Positions 7,573 to 18,108 of a stretch of 64,000 nt of DNA are shown one piece after another. Each line of letters starts with the position of its first letter. The stretch's first letter is position 1. Under the pieces are notes generated by a model that was given only the letters and a program-made list of their open reading frames with translations, had not been told where the DNA came from and did not search any database. Origin of the DNA: Fontivivens sp964399735 (GTDB lineage Bacteria; Zhuqueibacterota; Zhuqueibacteria; Residuimicrobiales; Krinioviventaceae). The translations under genes and the position numbers were made by a program. The stretch spans positions 1 to 64,000 of the forward strand of contig CAYNSO010000001.1 of the NCBI GenBank assembly GCA_964399735.1, read 5' to 3'.

Positions 7573-8585
7573 TGGATAGTGATTCAGGACAGCGCAGTCA
7601 TGGCAGTGGTGTTCGCAAGGTTGCCACTTTATTAATTGGTCTTGGTTCCAAAGCTGCTGCGGCAGTCTTTCGCGAGTTGAATGACCAGGAAATTGAACTG
7701 GTTACCCGTGAAATGGCCATTCTGGAGCATATTCCCTCCGAGCAGTTTGAAAAGGTTATTGAAGAGTTCCAGAATCTGATCATGGGCCAAAAATATATGG
7801 TTGCCGGGGGGATTGATTATGCCCGCGATGTTTTGGTTGAAGCTTTGGATTCCGGGCGTGCTATGAAAATTATTGATAAACTGCGCCGCACCAACGATGT
7901 GCATGATATGGGTGTAATCGGAAAATTGCACCCGGAACAGTTTATCCAGATGTTATCTGAAGAGCATCCACAAACCTGTGCTTTTATTATATCGCAGCTT
8001 GATTCCGAGCAGGCAGGAACGATATTGTCCAAGTTTGATGAAGACATGCGTAATGAAATTATTATCCGCCTTACTTTGATGAAATCAATTGATAGTAGTC
8101 TTGTTGGTGAAGTTGAACACGCCTTGTCTTCCAGTATGGATTTGCGAATCCGTCATGAAAAAGCTGGCGGCGCTGATAAAGTGGCGGCAATTCTCAACTT
8201 TATCGGGCAAAAAGCGGAAAAGAGCGCTTTGAAAGCCCTTGAAGATTATGATGAAGAACTGGCCAAAGAAGTTGAAAAACGTATGTTTGTCTTTGATATT
8301 ATCGTTCAGCTTGATGATAATGCCATTCAACGGCTCATGCGCGATATTGAAATGAAAGACCTGGCCCTGGCGCTAAAGGTTTCCAGTGATGAATTGAAAC
8401 AGCGAATATTCAGCAATATGTCGGAACGAGCCAGAAACATTCTCAACGAAGAAGTTGAATATCTTGGCCGGGTACGGCTCTCTGAAGTTGAAGTTGTTCA
8501 ACAACAAATTGCCATGCAAATTAAAAAGCTGGTTGAAGCAGGTGAAATTGCATTACCCACATCCGACAGAGAGGTTTATGTATAA
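7572..8585 (+). CDS. fliG: Flagellar motor switch protein FliG
   Basis: 337 residues from the ATG at 7572, which has GGAGGG upstream and overlaps the fliF stop by one base. It has the standard three-domain layout: N-terminal FliF-binding domain (RKVATLLIGLGSKAAAAVF), middle domain with the EHPQT motif (EEHPQTCAFIISQL) and a C-terminal torque domain with the charged helix around LGRVRLSEVEVVQQQI. It couples the rotor to the MotAB stator and switches rotation with FliM and FliN. The last eight bases overlap fliH. Confidence 0.95.
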   Translation: MDSDSGQRSHGSGVRKVATLLIGLGSKAAAAVFRELNDQEIELVTREMAILEHIPSEQFEKVIEEFQNLIMGQKYMVAGGIDYARDVLVEALDSGRAMKIIDKLRRTNDVHDMGVIGKLHPEQFIQMLSEEHPQTCAFIISQLDSEQAGTILSKFDEDMRNEIIIRLTLMKSIDSSLVGEVEHALSSSMDLRIRHEKAGGADKVAAILNFIGQKAEKSALKALEDYDEELAKEVEKRMFVFDIIVQLDDNAIQRLMRDIEMKDLALALKVSSDELKQRIFSNMSERARNILNEEVEYLGRVRLSEVEVVQQQIAMQIKKLVEAGEIALPTSDREVYV

Positions 8586-9243
8586 TTTACATGTACAATT
8601 ACCCAATGTGGTACGAACCGGAGAGCTGAATATGGATTCTCTGGAAACAGATCGCTCAAATGTTGCTGTGCAGGATTCCAGCGGTGTACGAACCGATCTT
8701 TTAAAAAACAAAAACAGAATGCCGGACAAGGAAGATAAATTACTAAAAACACAATTACTTGCGGCCAGACAAAAAGAGATTGGTGAAATTCGCCAATTAC
8801 AGCTATTGATTGATAAAGTATATTCAGAAATTAAAAAGCATTCAGAACAGGAATTGAATTATTTACAACAAGTAAGTACCAATGTTGTTACCCTGGCAAT
8901 GGCGATTGCCAATAAAATAATTTTTACAAAAGCAGAAACGGATCAATCATTTATTGCCCAGGTGGTCAATAACACATTAAAATCAACAAACAATGAACAG
9001 TATTTTGTTATTCAGATCAATCCGGAGGATAAATTAAATCTGGAAAAATACTGGGATGAAATTTTAAAAGACAACAATCATTTATCCAGGTTGGCGATTG
9101 AAGAAAATATTAGTGTAGGAAAAGGCGGTTGTGTGATAAAAACCCCAAACGGAACTATTGATGCACAAATTGAAAATCAACTTGCTATTATTGAAGATGC
9201 TCTATTACAAAAGTATTCCGGTTTAGTATATGAACAACGTTAA
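8578..9243 (+). CDS. fliH: Flagellar export ATPase regulator FliH
   Basis: 221 residues from the ATG at 8578, which overlaps the end of fliG by eight bases and has GAGAG upstream. Starts further upstream lie deep inside fliG. There is a long charged coiled coil in the middle (about 60-120), then a conserved C-terminal domain (VTLAMAIANKIIF ... VIQINPEDKLNLEKYW ... GGCVIKTPNGTIDAQIENQL) shared with HrpE/YscL and the V-ATPase E subunit. It binds FliI and links it to the C-ring and export gate. Its position between fliG and fliI supports the call. Confidence 0.9.
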   Translation: MYNLHVQLPNVVRTGELNMDSLETDRSNVAVQDSSGVRTDLLKNKNRMPDKEDKLLKTQLLAARQKEIGEIRQLQLLIDKVYSEIKKHSEQELNYLQQVSTNVVTLAMAIANKIIFTKAETDQSFIAQVVNNTLKSTNNEQYFVIQINPEDKLNLEKYWDEILKDNNHLSRLAIEENISVGKGGCVIKTPNGTIDAQIENQLAIIEDALLQKYSGLVYEQR

Positions 9244-10561
9244 CTCAAATACTGGAATTTTGAATACACTCCTTGATTCCATACATAACTGCACTCCGAT
9301 AACCCAAACCGGTTTGGTAACCCGAGTAACCGGTCTTTTGGTTGAATCGCTGGGGCCGAATGTATCGGTCGGCAATATTTGTAAAATAAAGACCCGTTAT
9401 CCAGGTCTTGAAAAAGCGGCAGAAGTTGTGGGTATCAATGAGAATAAAATTTTATTAATGCCGTTTGAGGATACCAATGGTATTGGAATTGGTTGTATTG
9501 TAGAAACTGCCGGCGAGATGTTACAGGTGCCCGTAGGTATGGGTTTGCTGGGCCGGGTTGTAGATGGTTTTGGGCAGCCCCTTGACGGCAAAGGTCCCAT
9601 CAAGCCGGATACTACCGGTTATTTACACAGTTCACCTCCTCCGGCGTTATCTCGACCCCGCATATCAAGGCCACTGGCAACCGGTATCCGTTCGATTGAC
9701 AGTTTGATTACCGTTGGCGAGGGTCAGCGGGTAGGTATTTTCGCCGGCAGCGGTGTCGGTAAAAGTGTATCACTAGGCATGATCGCCCGTAACAGTGAGG
9801 CCGATGTCAATGTCATTGCCCTGATCGGCGAGCGCGGCAGGGAGGTAAAAGAATTTATTGATGGCATTCTTGGTGAAGCCGGTTTACGTCGTTCGGTTGT
9901 TGTGGTTGTAACTTCAGATCAGGCAGCCGTGTTGCGTATTCGTGGTGCACAAACTGCAACGACTATTGCAGAGTTTTTTCGCAATCAGGGAAAACGGGTA
10001 ATTTTGATGATGGATTCAGTAACCCGTGTCGCTATGGCGCAACGTGAAATTGGCCTGGCTATTGGTGAACCACCAACAACCAAAGGTTATACCCCATCTG
10101 TTTACGCATTGTTACCACGGTTGCTTGAACGTGCAGGTATGGCAAGCAAAGGCAGTATTACCGGATTTTATACTGTATTGGTAGAGAGCGATGATATGAA
10201 TGATCCTGTTGCTGATACAGTACGCTCTATTTTAGATGGCCACATGGTTTTATCGCGCCGCCTGGCAGAGCAGAACCATTACCCGGCAGTAGATATATTG
10301 CAAAGCGTCAGTAGGGTGATGAATGACATAATTGATGAGAAACATCTTGCTGCGGTAGTAAAAACCAGAGATGTGCTGGCTACATATCAGGAAGCAGAAG
10401 ACCTGATTAATATTGGCGCTTATGTTAAAGGCAACAACCCCAAAATTGATTTTGCAATCGGTCACATTGATAAAGTGCGAACTTTTTTACGGCAGAAGCA
10501 ATACGAACAAGCCGAGTATAAACAATCAGTAACGATGCTCAGGAGTATTTTTCAGCTTTGA
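9230..10561 (+). CDS. fliI: Flagellar export ATPase FliI
   Basis: 443 residues, starting 14 bases before the fliH stop. Walker A is GSGVGKS (about 173-179), followed by LIGERGREVKEF, the Walker B region VILMMDSVTRVAMAQREIGL and GEPPTTKGYTPSVYALLPRL, all typical of the F1-beta-like type III export ATPases. It powers unloading of export substrates with FliH and FliJ. The gene ends the first block of the operon: a hairpin with a T tract follows directly. Confidence 0.96.
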   Translation: MNNVNSNTGILNTLLDSIHNCTPITQTGLVTRVTGLLVESLGPNVSVGNICKIKTRYPGLEKAAEVVGINENKILLMPFEDTNGIGIGCIVETAGEMLQVPVGMGLLGRVVDGFGQPLDGKGPIKPDTTGYLHSSPPPALSRPRISRPLATGIRSIDSLITVGEGQRVGIFAGSGVGKSVSLGMIARNSEADVNVIALIGERGREVKEFIDGILGEAGLRRSVVVVVTSDQAAVLRIRGAQTATTIAEFFRNQGKRVILMMDSVTRVAMAQREIGLAIGEPPTTKGYTPSVYALLPRLLERAGMASKGSITGFYTVLVESDDMNDPVADTVRSILDGHMVLSRRLAEQNHYPAVDILQSVSRVMNDIIDEKHLAAVVKTRDVLATYQEAEDLINIGAYVKGNNPKIDFAIGHIDKVRTFLRQKQYEQAEYKQSVTMLRSIFQL

Positions 10562-10571
10562 TTTTTATTTC

Positions 10572-10615
10572 CCGGCACAATGTAATAAATAAGCGATGCC
10601 GGATTGTTCTTTTTT
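10572..10615 (+). terminator. Probable terminator after fliI
   Basis: CCGGCA (10572-10577) and TGCCGG (10597-10602) arms enclose a 19-base loop and are followed by a T-rich run to 10615. The loop is long, so it may be partial, letting some transcription continue into fliJ. Confidence 0.45.
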
Positions 10616-10657
10616 AAATATTCAAAAAATTTGCCAATAAGCGATTATCTGCTGCGA

Positions 10658-10687
10658 TTGACCTGGATGTATAAAATTGTCTTATAA
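10658..10687 (+). promoter_or_regulatory. Candidate sigma-70 promoter upstream of fliJ
   Basis: TTGACC, 18 bases, TTATAA, in the 202-bp gap between fliI and fliJ and downstream of a probable terminator. It would provide separate transcription of the fliJ-fliK-flgDE block. The spacing is acceptable but the -10 is weak. Confidence 0.35.
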
Positions 10688-10763
10688 AGCAAAGTATTTT
10701 AATCATTTTATACTCATGATCGCAGACTAGTCCCTTTCGGTCATATAGAATATCGGTAGAGTT

Positions 10764-11213
10764 ATGAAAAAGTTTAATTTTAAATTGGAAAAAGTATTAG
10801 CAGTGCGACGAACGTATGAAAAAGAAGCGCAACGTCTTTTTGCCCAGGCGCTGGAAGTTTATGATGCGGAAAATCAAAAATATCTGCTTCTTGACCAGCA
10901 AACAAAAAAATCCTGGCAAATAATTGCCCGATTGCAAACCGGTCGTCTTGATCCTGTGGCAATGACTTTGGCTTACAATAATCTTGGCGGCCAACAGCGG
11001 ATTCAGGAATTGCAAAAAGAAAAAGTTGAACTGGTCATGCGCAGTCTGAATGAAAAACGGGCATTATTGATTGAAGCACAGCGTAAACGTAAAATAATGG
11101 AAAAATTAAAAGAAAAACAGTATCAAAAGTATTTATACGCGAGTGATAAAGAAGAACAAAAGTTTATTGATGAAGCGGTTATTATCAAAGCCGGACGCAA
11201 GTTATTGAAATAA
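10764..11213 (+). CDS. fliJ: Flagellar export chaperone FliJ
   Basis: 149 residues, almost entirely charged helix: FNFKLEKVLAVRRTYEKEAQ at the start, then a long two-stranded coiled coil to the end. This is the FliJ/YscO architecture: a central stalk for the FliI hexamer that also contacts FlhA. Size and start motif match the family. It is separated from fliI by 202 bp carrying a terminator-like hairpin and a promoter-like element, unlike the usual tight fliI-fliJ junction. Confidence 0.88.
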   Translation: MKKFNFKLEKVLAVRRTYEKEAQRLFAQALEVYDAENQKYLLLDQQTKKSWQIIARLQTGRLDPVAMTLAYNNLGGQQRIQELQKEKVELVMRSLNEKRALLIEAQRKRKIMEKLKEKQYQKYLYASDKEEQKFIDEAVIIKAGRKLLK

Positions 11214-11225
11214 TACAGGTTTTAT

Positions 11226-12044
11226 ATGCAGGAAATGGATGACAGTGATTTTCAGGAAACACCACCTGAAACATTTGACGATGATAGTGATTCATTAAAG
11301 ACAACGAAAAAGAACTATTTGTTATATGGTATTGCTCTTTTATGGTCATTTTTTTTGGTCTTTATATTTATGTATTTTTTAGTTTATCGCAATCAAAAAG
11401 CAGAAATGCAGAATTCGCTGGTAAATTTACAGGCGGCTCAAGATTCAGTAGCAACCGATTCTCTTGCGGTTGTTGATTCAACCGCAACGGCGCCGTTGGA
11501 TTCGGTAGAGGAAAAAGCTTTGCAAGATACAGTAAAAAAGGCGAAAGAGCCATCACCTTCTGAAGGATTTTTAACTGTTGAAGATGAAATGCGCATTTTA
11601 CAATTAGAGAATGGACGTCGAAAACGCGAGATTGATTATTTGTGGAACGAAATGCGTAATATAAAGAAACAAGCGCAGGAAATGGTTGAAAAAGCTTCAC
11701 AAGTTGATACCACCAGGAAAGTGGTTGAAGTGACTGTTGCGCCTCCGGATACTACTCCCAGCTTTGCAGAACTACGGCAGAAACAATTGGAAAAGGAACA
11801 ACAGGAAAAACAACGGCTGGCAGCTATTGCTGCAGAACAACAGCGTCAGGAACAATTGATTGCTACAAATGCCAAGCTGTATAGCAGCATGTCACCAAAA
11901 CAGGCGGCAATGATTTTGAATGAGTTTGATAATGTAACAGTTGCCAGTATGCTAAAAAAAATTCGTGAAAGACAGGCAGCAAAGATATTAAAAGAGATGG
12001 ATCCTGCCAAGGCAGTTCAGGTTTGTAAGTTAATGGCCAAGTAA
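11226..12044 (+). CDS. MotE-like flagellar protein with C-terminal MgtE-N-type domain
   Basis: 272 residues. One membrane segment at about 39-58 (GIALLWSFFLVFIFMYFLVY) follows an acidic cytoplasmic N-terminus. Then come a Ser/Asp/Ala-rich stretch, a long Gln/Glu-rich coiled coil (about 115-215) and a C-terminal domain of 50 residues (YSSMSPKQAAMILNEFDNV ... RQAAKILKEMDPAKAVQV). This matches proteins encoded between fliJ and fliK in many bacteria, such as MotE, which chaperones MotC in the periplasm of rhizobia. A role at the motor or rod periphery is inferred. The start is 12 bp after fliJ. Confidence 0.72.
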   Translation: MQEMDDSDFQETPPETFDDDSDSLKTTKKNYLLYGIALLWSFFLVFIFMYFLVYRNQKAEMQNSLVNLQAAQDSVATDSLAVVDSTATAPLDSVEEKALQDTVKKAKEPSPSEGFLTVEDEMRILQLENGRRKREIDYLWNEMRNIKKQAQEMVEKASQVDTTRKVVEVTVAPPDTTPSFAELRQKQLEKEQQEKQRLAAIAAEQQRQEQLIATNAKLYSSMSPKQAAMILNEFDNVTVASMLKKIRERQAAKILKEMDPAKAVQVCKLMAK

Positions 12045-12054
12045 GGATAATATT

Positions 12055-15000
12055 GTGAAAAATATTTTTGGAATTGAAAAGCTGGTGGGAAAAATCCGAA
12101 ATACTGGAATTTTCAATATTTTGACTTCCGGTAAAAAAACTGGCGGCAAAATTGACTCGGACTCTGGTTTCAAGTCAATTTTGAAAACCAGTAATGAAAA
12201 ATATCAAAATTTCAACAGTTCTTTTGGAACTGGAAAAACCACTACTGCAGATCCTGAAAATCGGTCTCTAGGGATTATTACTGTACCATCGAAAACACAA
12301 TTTATACCGAGTATGGAGATCTTGCAAAAAAACATACAAACGCAATCATTAAACGAGGCAAAAATACAACAAAGTCATGAAACTGTTGCACAGAATATTC
12401 ACCTAGTTTCAAGCGTCACCAACCCTCTTATGCAAATGCAAGCAAACAATGCAGCGCTTGAAAGTATGGATGTGCCTTTGCAACCTACTGCTATTACGGA
12501 AAATTCGACTCTGTTGTTTTCAGGTTCTGAACAACCGGTACCTGTTGAAGGAAAGATGGCCCCGGAAACAAAACACTCCATTCCTGTCAAGTTTGGAAAA
12601 GCGGTATCTATAAACAATGCAAAACTGACTTTTAGTAAATTATCGCAACCGGTTTCTAATGAATCTGCAAAATTGGCTTCCGGTGAATTTGTAAAACCTG
12701 CTGCGGTAGAATCCACCACGAATACTTTGGTCGAGTCTGTTATACCAGCTTCCATTGAATCAGCAAAGGCGGTTTCCGGTGAGCTTGAAAAACCTGCTGC
12801 TGTTGTATCAGAGAAACAGGTTTCCAGTGAGTCGCCACAATCGGCTTTAGATAAAGTTGTAAAACCTGCCGGCAAACTCAAAAAGTTGCTTAATTTTTTT
12901 CTATATGGTCANNNNNNNNNNNNNNNNNNNNNNNNNNNNNNNNNNNNNNNNNNNNNNNNNNNNNNNNNNNNNNNNNNNNNNNNNNNNNNNNNNNNNNNNN
13001 NNNNNNNNNNNTTGTAAAACCTGCCGGCAAACTCAAAAAGTTGCTTAATTTTTTTCTATATGGTCATTCTGAAATTGGCCAGGTTGTCGATTCAACCAAA
13101 CCGGTTAAACATAATAATAATAATTCTGTTACTTTAAAAAATACCTGGCAGACTGGTGCGCCTGGTTTCAACGAGACCAATCCTGAAAAGATGACAAACA
13201 GTAATACTACAAAAATACCAAATGTAGAGTTGGATAATGAGATATATGTTGAAAAACCGTTATCATCTGCTCACTCGCCAGCGCCCAAGCAACCGACATC
13301 GACGCATAAACACTCTGTCGGAAATAAATCGGATGCAGATCAACCATTATCAAAAGTGACCAGTGAACAAATTGATGATAATTTTACTGATAGAAAACAG
13401 CAGGTTAATTTTGATGCTGATTCGGTTTTGGAACTGGAAAATTTATCGGTCGCTACAACTCTGGCCCGTAAGGTTAATGGAACCAGGAATGTAAATGTAA
13501 AATCGTTCCAAGAAACGCTTGTTTCTACCGGTAAGATTAACAAGAATGCTTTGCTTACGGCATTAATTAATGCTCAAAACAAAACAGATATGGAGCGGAA
13601 TTTTGTATCGGTAAAACCTGCAAACGTTACAACGCCATTAACGACAGACAGTTCAGAAAAACAACCCGTTACCAGCAAAGTAAAAGAATTATTGCAAACC
13701 AGGCCAACGAGTCGTCCGATTCAGGCGTCAAGTTCAAACATGATGGAGAGCAATCGGAATGTATTTGCAAAATCTGATCCTGTTGTACCCAAAGAGCAAA
13801 CCATCGATTCGTTTCCTTTGGCAACTCCATCAATTAAAAGCAAAAGCATCAATGACGCTAAACCGGGAAATCGACTCGAACCTGAAAAAGAGCAGAGGTT
13901 ATTCAACCTTGAAGAAGATCAGCAAATACAAAATTCAGTTACTCAAAATATTAAAAGTAAAACTACCCGGCAGTCGGTACGGGCGCAAAATTTTAATCCG
14001 GTAATTCCATCCCGATCTGTCAATGATCTTGGCGCAGATTTAAAAGTTGTGAAAAATATGACTCGATCAACGGATCCTCTAACCAGACAAGACGTTCAGG
14101 AATTACAGTTCAATAAACAAATTGATGATACATCGAAAGATGTGCCGAGCAAAAAGGTTACACCAGAGTCGGTAACCCGCCCTGACCCGAATAATGGCGC
14201 TGCATCTGTAACTGGTAAAAAATTAAACATCAATCCACAGTCTGCAATGTCTGTTAATGCTAATAATCAGGTTGATTCTGACGATATGGTCAATACAATG
14301 AAAACAACCGCGAATAAAACTGTTACAATTAACCGGCAAAACGATTCGTCAAGCCTTGTAGAAACCGAAAGCCTACAAAAGAATACTCAAAATCGGGTTA
14401 GCCCCAATTCAGTCCGGTCATCGGTAAATTATACACCTGATGTCATTAAAACAGCGACTCAAAAAAGCGCTCCCGAAACTATTAAATTTGTTGCAATGGC
14501 TAATAATTCTGCCAACGCTGATAGCATAAACAAATCCGTTTCTGCAGAAAACAAGCAGAAACCAATTGTCGGTGCAAATATCCATAAAACCAAACAAGTA
14601 AATCCAGGTTCAACTGTAAATTCAGATCAGCAAACCCGGTCAGTTGAAAAACTAGCCGGTATGAAGGTTGACCATTTACAGCCGAATCCTGAAATCGTCA
14701 AAATTAATTACCAGAGTAGCAAGCAGCCAGAGCGTGTCGAAAGGAGTTTTGATTCAATAAAAAAACCGGCGATACAATCGAATATTGATGAATTGAAAAT
14801 GCCCCGACAGATCAATAATGATTCAACCCAAGTAATTACCACTACTGAGAAAAAAACGGTTGGTAGTAATAATCTGACTTTTAATAATAACGTTGAAATA
14901 AAAACGACCGGTACAGTTGAACATTCCAATACACCCGTAAAAGTTTTAGAGCAGCAGAACACACTGAACCGCCTTGCCGATGATTCAAAACCGGTAATTC

Positions 15001-16976
15001 CTTCCCAAACTAGTATTTTGATGTCTAATGAACATCAACCGGGAAAAACTGTACCCACTATAAAGGCGGCTGATGATCCTAAAGTAATTAATACAAAACC
15101 AATTATGCCAGATACCGACGCACCCCGGGTTGTTTCTGTATCACATTCCAATAACACAAATTCACTTGATGTTACAAAATTACCTGGTAAAGGGGACACA
15201 ATACCTGAAAAAAATGTCCTGGAAGTAAAGCGTTCTGATATTGCAACCCCGGTCAATATAAAAGCATCCATTCGTGTACCGGATAATGCCCCTGGTATAG
15301 CAGATAAAAAATCTGCCATGCCGGTCACTGATAATACCAGCGCCAGTTCAACACCTCAAGTACAGAACAACAGCAGTAAACCGGATAGATCGGTGATTGA
15401 TCAGGAAGTTACCCGGATAAAGGCTGATGTTCAATCAGTCACTTTAAATTCCCGTTATGCTGATAAAACTTTAACGGCTGTTATTGGAAATAATACCGGG
15501 AATCGAACAATGAAAATGGTCAATTCTTTACTTTATGGCACAAAAAATGCACTAGGTAAAATCAAAGAGTCCAATGTTTTACCGGAAAAAAATGTACAAT
15601 CCTTTTCGGATAAACAGATGGTTGCAAGCAATAATAAATCGGATAATATAAACGAAATAAACAAAAGCAGTGGCTCAAAGTCTAAAATAATCATCAACGG
15701 TACATTAACAGTCAATTCTGTTCACGAGCAGCAAGATTCAGATACTCAACATCAAAATAGCGCTCCTCAAAAAGTGGACAATCGCGACTTGCAACAAGAA
15801 AAACTGATTGTATCAACAACAAATAAAAAGGATTTAAAAATAACGCAGCAACCAAAACAAGTTGTTACTAATCTGACAGAAACTACTATAACAAAGAAAA
15901 CCGAACTTGCAAGTAATGATGATGAAAAGTTTTGGCACGCTAGTATTTCGGAAAAAACATCAACGACAGCATCGAAAAGTAATAAACAAGTTCTTCAGAA
16001 CCAGAAAGAAACAAATAATGATATACAGGCATCTCAAAATAGCGGGCAAACGACTGGTGCAAAAGGTGAAAATAAAATTGCAACTGCAGAGACTAGGCCT
16101 GCAGATTTTGATTTCACGTCTCGGAATGAGTTTATCAGAAATGATGATAAAGTTACTACACCCGGAAACAAAGCGCAGGATTTATCCGGGACTGATGGCA
16201 AAACCAAGGCTGTAAAGCAGGATACATCAGTTCAATACACAGAATTGGCATCCAAAACCGCGTCGGTAAATGTTGAAACCCGTGAAAAAAATATGAATTC
16301 GACAAATAATAGCGCCAATGTTTCCCGGTCGGAAGTACAAGAAAGCAGCACCATCATGAACAATTCCGGCAATAACCGAAATAATACAGATGCAGAGACA
16401 GGGCACCTGAAAGATGGCGGTTATGTAAAAAATGCCGAAGACGCAGGTTCGATAAAAACAGAAACGGCGTCATTTGCACGGCAAATTGAACAAGCAGTAA
16501 ACAACTCTTTATCAACACAGCAGTCAGTGCAATTAAAACCGGCTGAACTGGTTCAATTGACAACCCGGATTCATGAAGGTCTGATGTCTCTGGCAACACA
16601 GAGCAAAGAAGAAAAGTTAATATTACGGACAGATATTACCGATTTGGGTTCATTACAAATCGAGTTGACGAATAAAGACGATAAAATTCAAGTTATACTG
16701 CGGGTTAATACAGAAACAGCTCGACAGGCATTGGAACAGAATCTGTCGGATTTAAAACAAAACCTTGCCAAACAGGATGTTGCGGCAAATAATATTCAGA
16801 TCGTTGTCAGTGACCACCAGGGTCGTGAAGCCGGGAACCGTGAGCGAATGTTGTCTCGAAACCGGAAAGATACCCGTAAAGAGGAAAAAATTACCGAAGC
16901 AGATTTATCGACCTCGCATTTACAACCTGGTGTTAAATACAAATCGCAATGGTCAACGTATGAAACTATTGCATAA
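12055..16976 (+). CDS. fliK: Flagellar hook-length control protein FliK, very long, interrupted by an assembly gap
   Basis: Starts at a GTG with AAGGA upstream and runs into 100 Ns at 12912. Reading resumes to a stop at 16976. A 55-bp sequence ends at the gap and is repeated exactly after it. Removing one copy plus the Ns (155 bases) leaves one frame of 1588 residues. The first 1150 or so residues are Ser/Thr/Asn/Lys-rich and repetitive (for example EFVKPAAVES and ELEKPAAVVS), as expected for the exported ruler. The C-terminus has the FliK substrate-switch (Flg_hook) domain: LRTDITDLGSLQIELTNKDD, then VNTETARQALEQNLSDLKQ. FliK is usually 400-700 residues, so this is exceptionally large. Neighbours fliJ and flgD support the call. 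Confidence 0.85.
12857..13066. repeat. Exact 55-bp direct duplication flanking the N gap
   Basis: 12857-12911 and 13012-13066 are identical base for base and each touches the gap. The two copies sit in the same reading frame of fliK (both begin at the second codon position). This is the pattern left when two contig ends share an unmerged overlap, not a biological repeat. Confidence 0.9.
12912..13011. other. Assembly gap of exactly 100 Ns inside fliK
   Basis: A run of 100 Ns, a conventional placeholder length for a gap of unknown size. The flanks overlap by 55 bp, so the true gap is probably negative (overlapping contigs) and no sequence is missing. Confidence 0.95.
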
Positions 16977-16993
16977 TTACAGGAGATAGTATA

Positions 16994-17659
16994 ATGGCAG
17001 TATCCGCAATTGGCAGCAATACTCAAACCAATTTGAGCGCGGCATTAACCGGTAAAGCAAATCTTGATAAAGACGCTTTTTTGAATCTTTTAGTGACGCA
17101 ATTAAAATATCAGGACCCGCTGGAACCCATGGATAATACGCAGTTTGTCGCCCAGTTATCCCAGTTCAGTTCTCTGGAACAACTCTATAATATCAATTCA
17201 AATCTGCAAGATAATGCGTATGTAACTCAATCAATGAGTAACGCAGTAGTATCATCGCTTATCGGCAAAGAGTTGCACGGTTATTCTTCGACATTGAACC
17301 TGGACTCAACCGGCAAAACAGAATATTTTTATAATCTGGCAGCAGAAGCAGATGTTGTTGTCTCTATCTATTCGGCAGATGGCGATCTGGTGCGGACAAT
17401 CGATGCCGGCAAGCAAAATGCCGGTGTGCAGAGCAACGAATGGGATGGAAAAGATAATTCAGGAAACGCAGTGTCGGAAGGAATGTATTACTTTAAAGTG
17501 AATGCTAAAGACAATGCCGGTGAAACCGTACAAGCCGATACAATGATCAAAGGTAAAGTGACCGGATTAAAATTTGTTGATGGCATGCCGGTATTATTGA
17601 TAGGAAATGCTCAAATTGATTTGAGCGATGTAATAGAAATTAAACAACTGGAAGTATAA
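16994..17659 (+). CDS. flgD: Flagellar hook capping/scaffold protein FlgD
   Basis: 221 residues with AGGAGAT upstream of the ATG. The N-terminal motif LDKDAFLNLLVTQLKYQDPL, then MDNTQFVAQLSQFSSLEQLY, is diagnostic of FlgD. The C-terminal part holds a FlgD Ig-like fold (NEWDGKDNSGNAVSEGMYYF) and a tudor-like end. FlgD caps the growing hook and is exported before FlgE. It lies between fliK and a small flagellar-operon gene that precedes flgE, the standard order. Confidence 0.95.
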   Translation: MAVSAIGSNTQTNLSAALTGKANLDKDAFLNLLVTQLKYQDPLEPMDNTQFVAQLSQFSSLEQLYNINSNLQDNAYVTQSMSNAVVSSLIGKELHGYSSTLNLDSTGKTEYFYNLAAEADVVVSIYSADGDLVRTIDAGKQNAGVQSNEWDGKDNSGNAVSEGMYYFKVNAKDNAGETVQADTMIKGKVTGLKFVDGMPVLLIGNAQIDLSDVIEIKQLEV

Positions 17660-17695
17660 AAAATATAAAAAAAGTATTGAGAGGAGGTGAATGGT

Positions 17696-18091
17696 ATGGC
17701 CGAAAACATTCCCAATATTGGTAGTGTTCGAGGTCCATCAGGTGCAGAGCGGATAAAACGCAGTATTAATGCCCAACCCGGCGCAGGTGCAACATTTCAG
17801 GAAATATTGCAGCAGCAGCAAGCGCAACAGGGTGTTGATTTAAAGTTTTCTGTGCACGCACAAAATCGTTTAATAGAAAGGAATATTGAACTCAGTATGG
17901 ACGATCGGCAAAGATTACAAAATGGAGTTGAACAAATTATAGAAAAAGGTGGTCGAGAATCACTAATCATTATGAACAATAATGCATTTCTTGTCAGTGC
18001 GGAAAACCGTACCGTAATTACAGCAATTGAAAATGACGGTTTAAAAGGAAATGTATTTACAAATATTGATAGCGCACTGGTAATTAGTTAA
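17696..18091 (+). CDS. Flagellar operon protein of the TIGR02530 type
   Basis: 131 residues from the ATG at 17696, with a strong GAGGAGG eight bases upstream; a GTG three codons earlier overlaps that site. The conserved core FSVHAQNRLIERNIELSMDD, then IEKGGRESLIIMNNNAFLVS and RTVITAIE, matches a small protein family found between flgD and flgE in many bacteria. Its biochemical role is not established as far as I know. The N-terminal 55 residues are Gln/Pro-rich and probably flexible. Confidence 0.82.
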   Translation: MAENIPNIGSVRGPSGAERIKRSINAQPGAGATFQEILQQQQAQQGVDLKFSVHAQNRLIERNIELSMDDRQRLQNGVEQIIEKGGRESLIIMNNNAFLVSAENRTVITAIENDGLKGNVFTNIDSALVIS

Positions 18092-18108
18092 TTAATAAAT
18101 AAAAATAC

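Noticed and set aside
12399..12881. 160-codon open frame on the minus strand opposite fliK
   Set aside because: It mirrors the repetitive Ser/Lys-rich fliK sequence, has no ribosome-binding site or family resemblance and is explained by codon bias of the sense gene.
12055..13017. Separate gene ending in the N gap
   Set aside because: The frame across the 55-bp overlap matches the downstream fliK frame, so I treat both parts as one gene.
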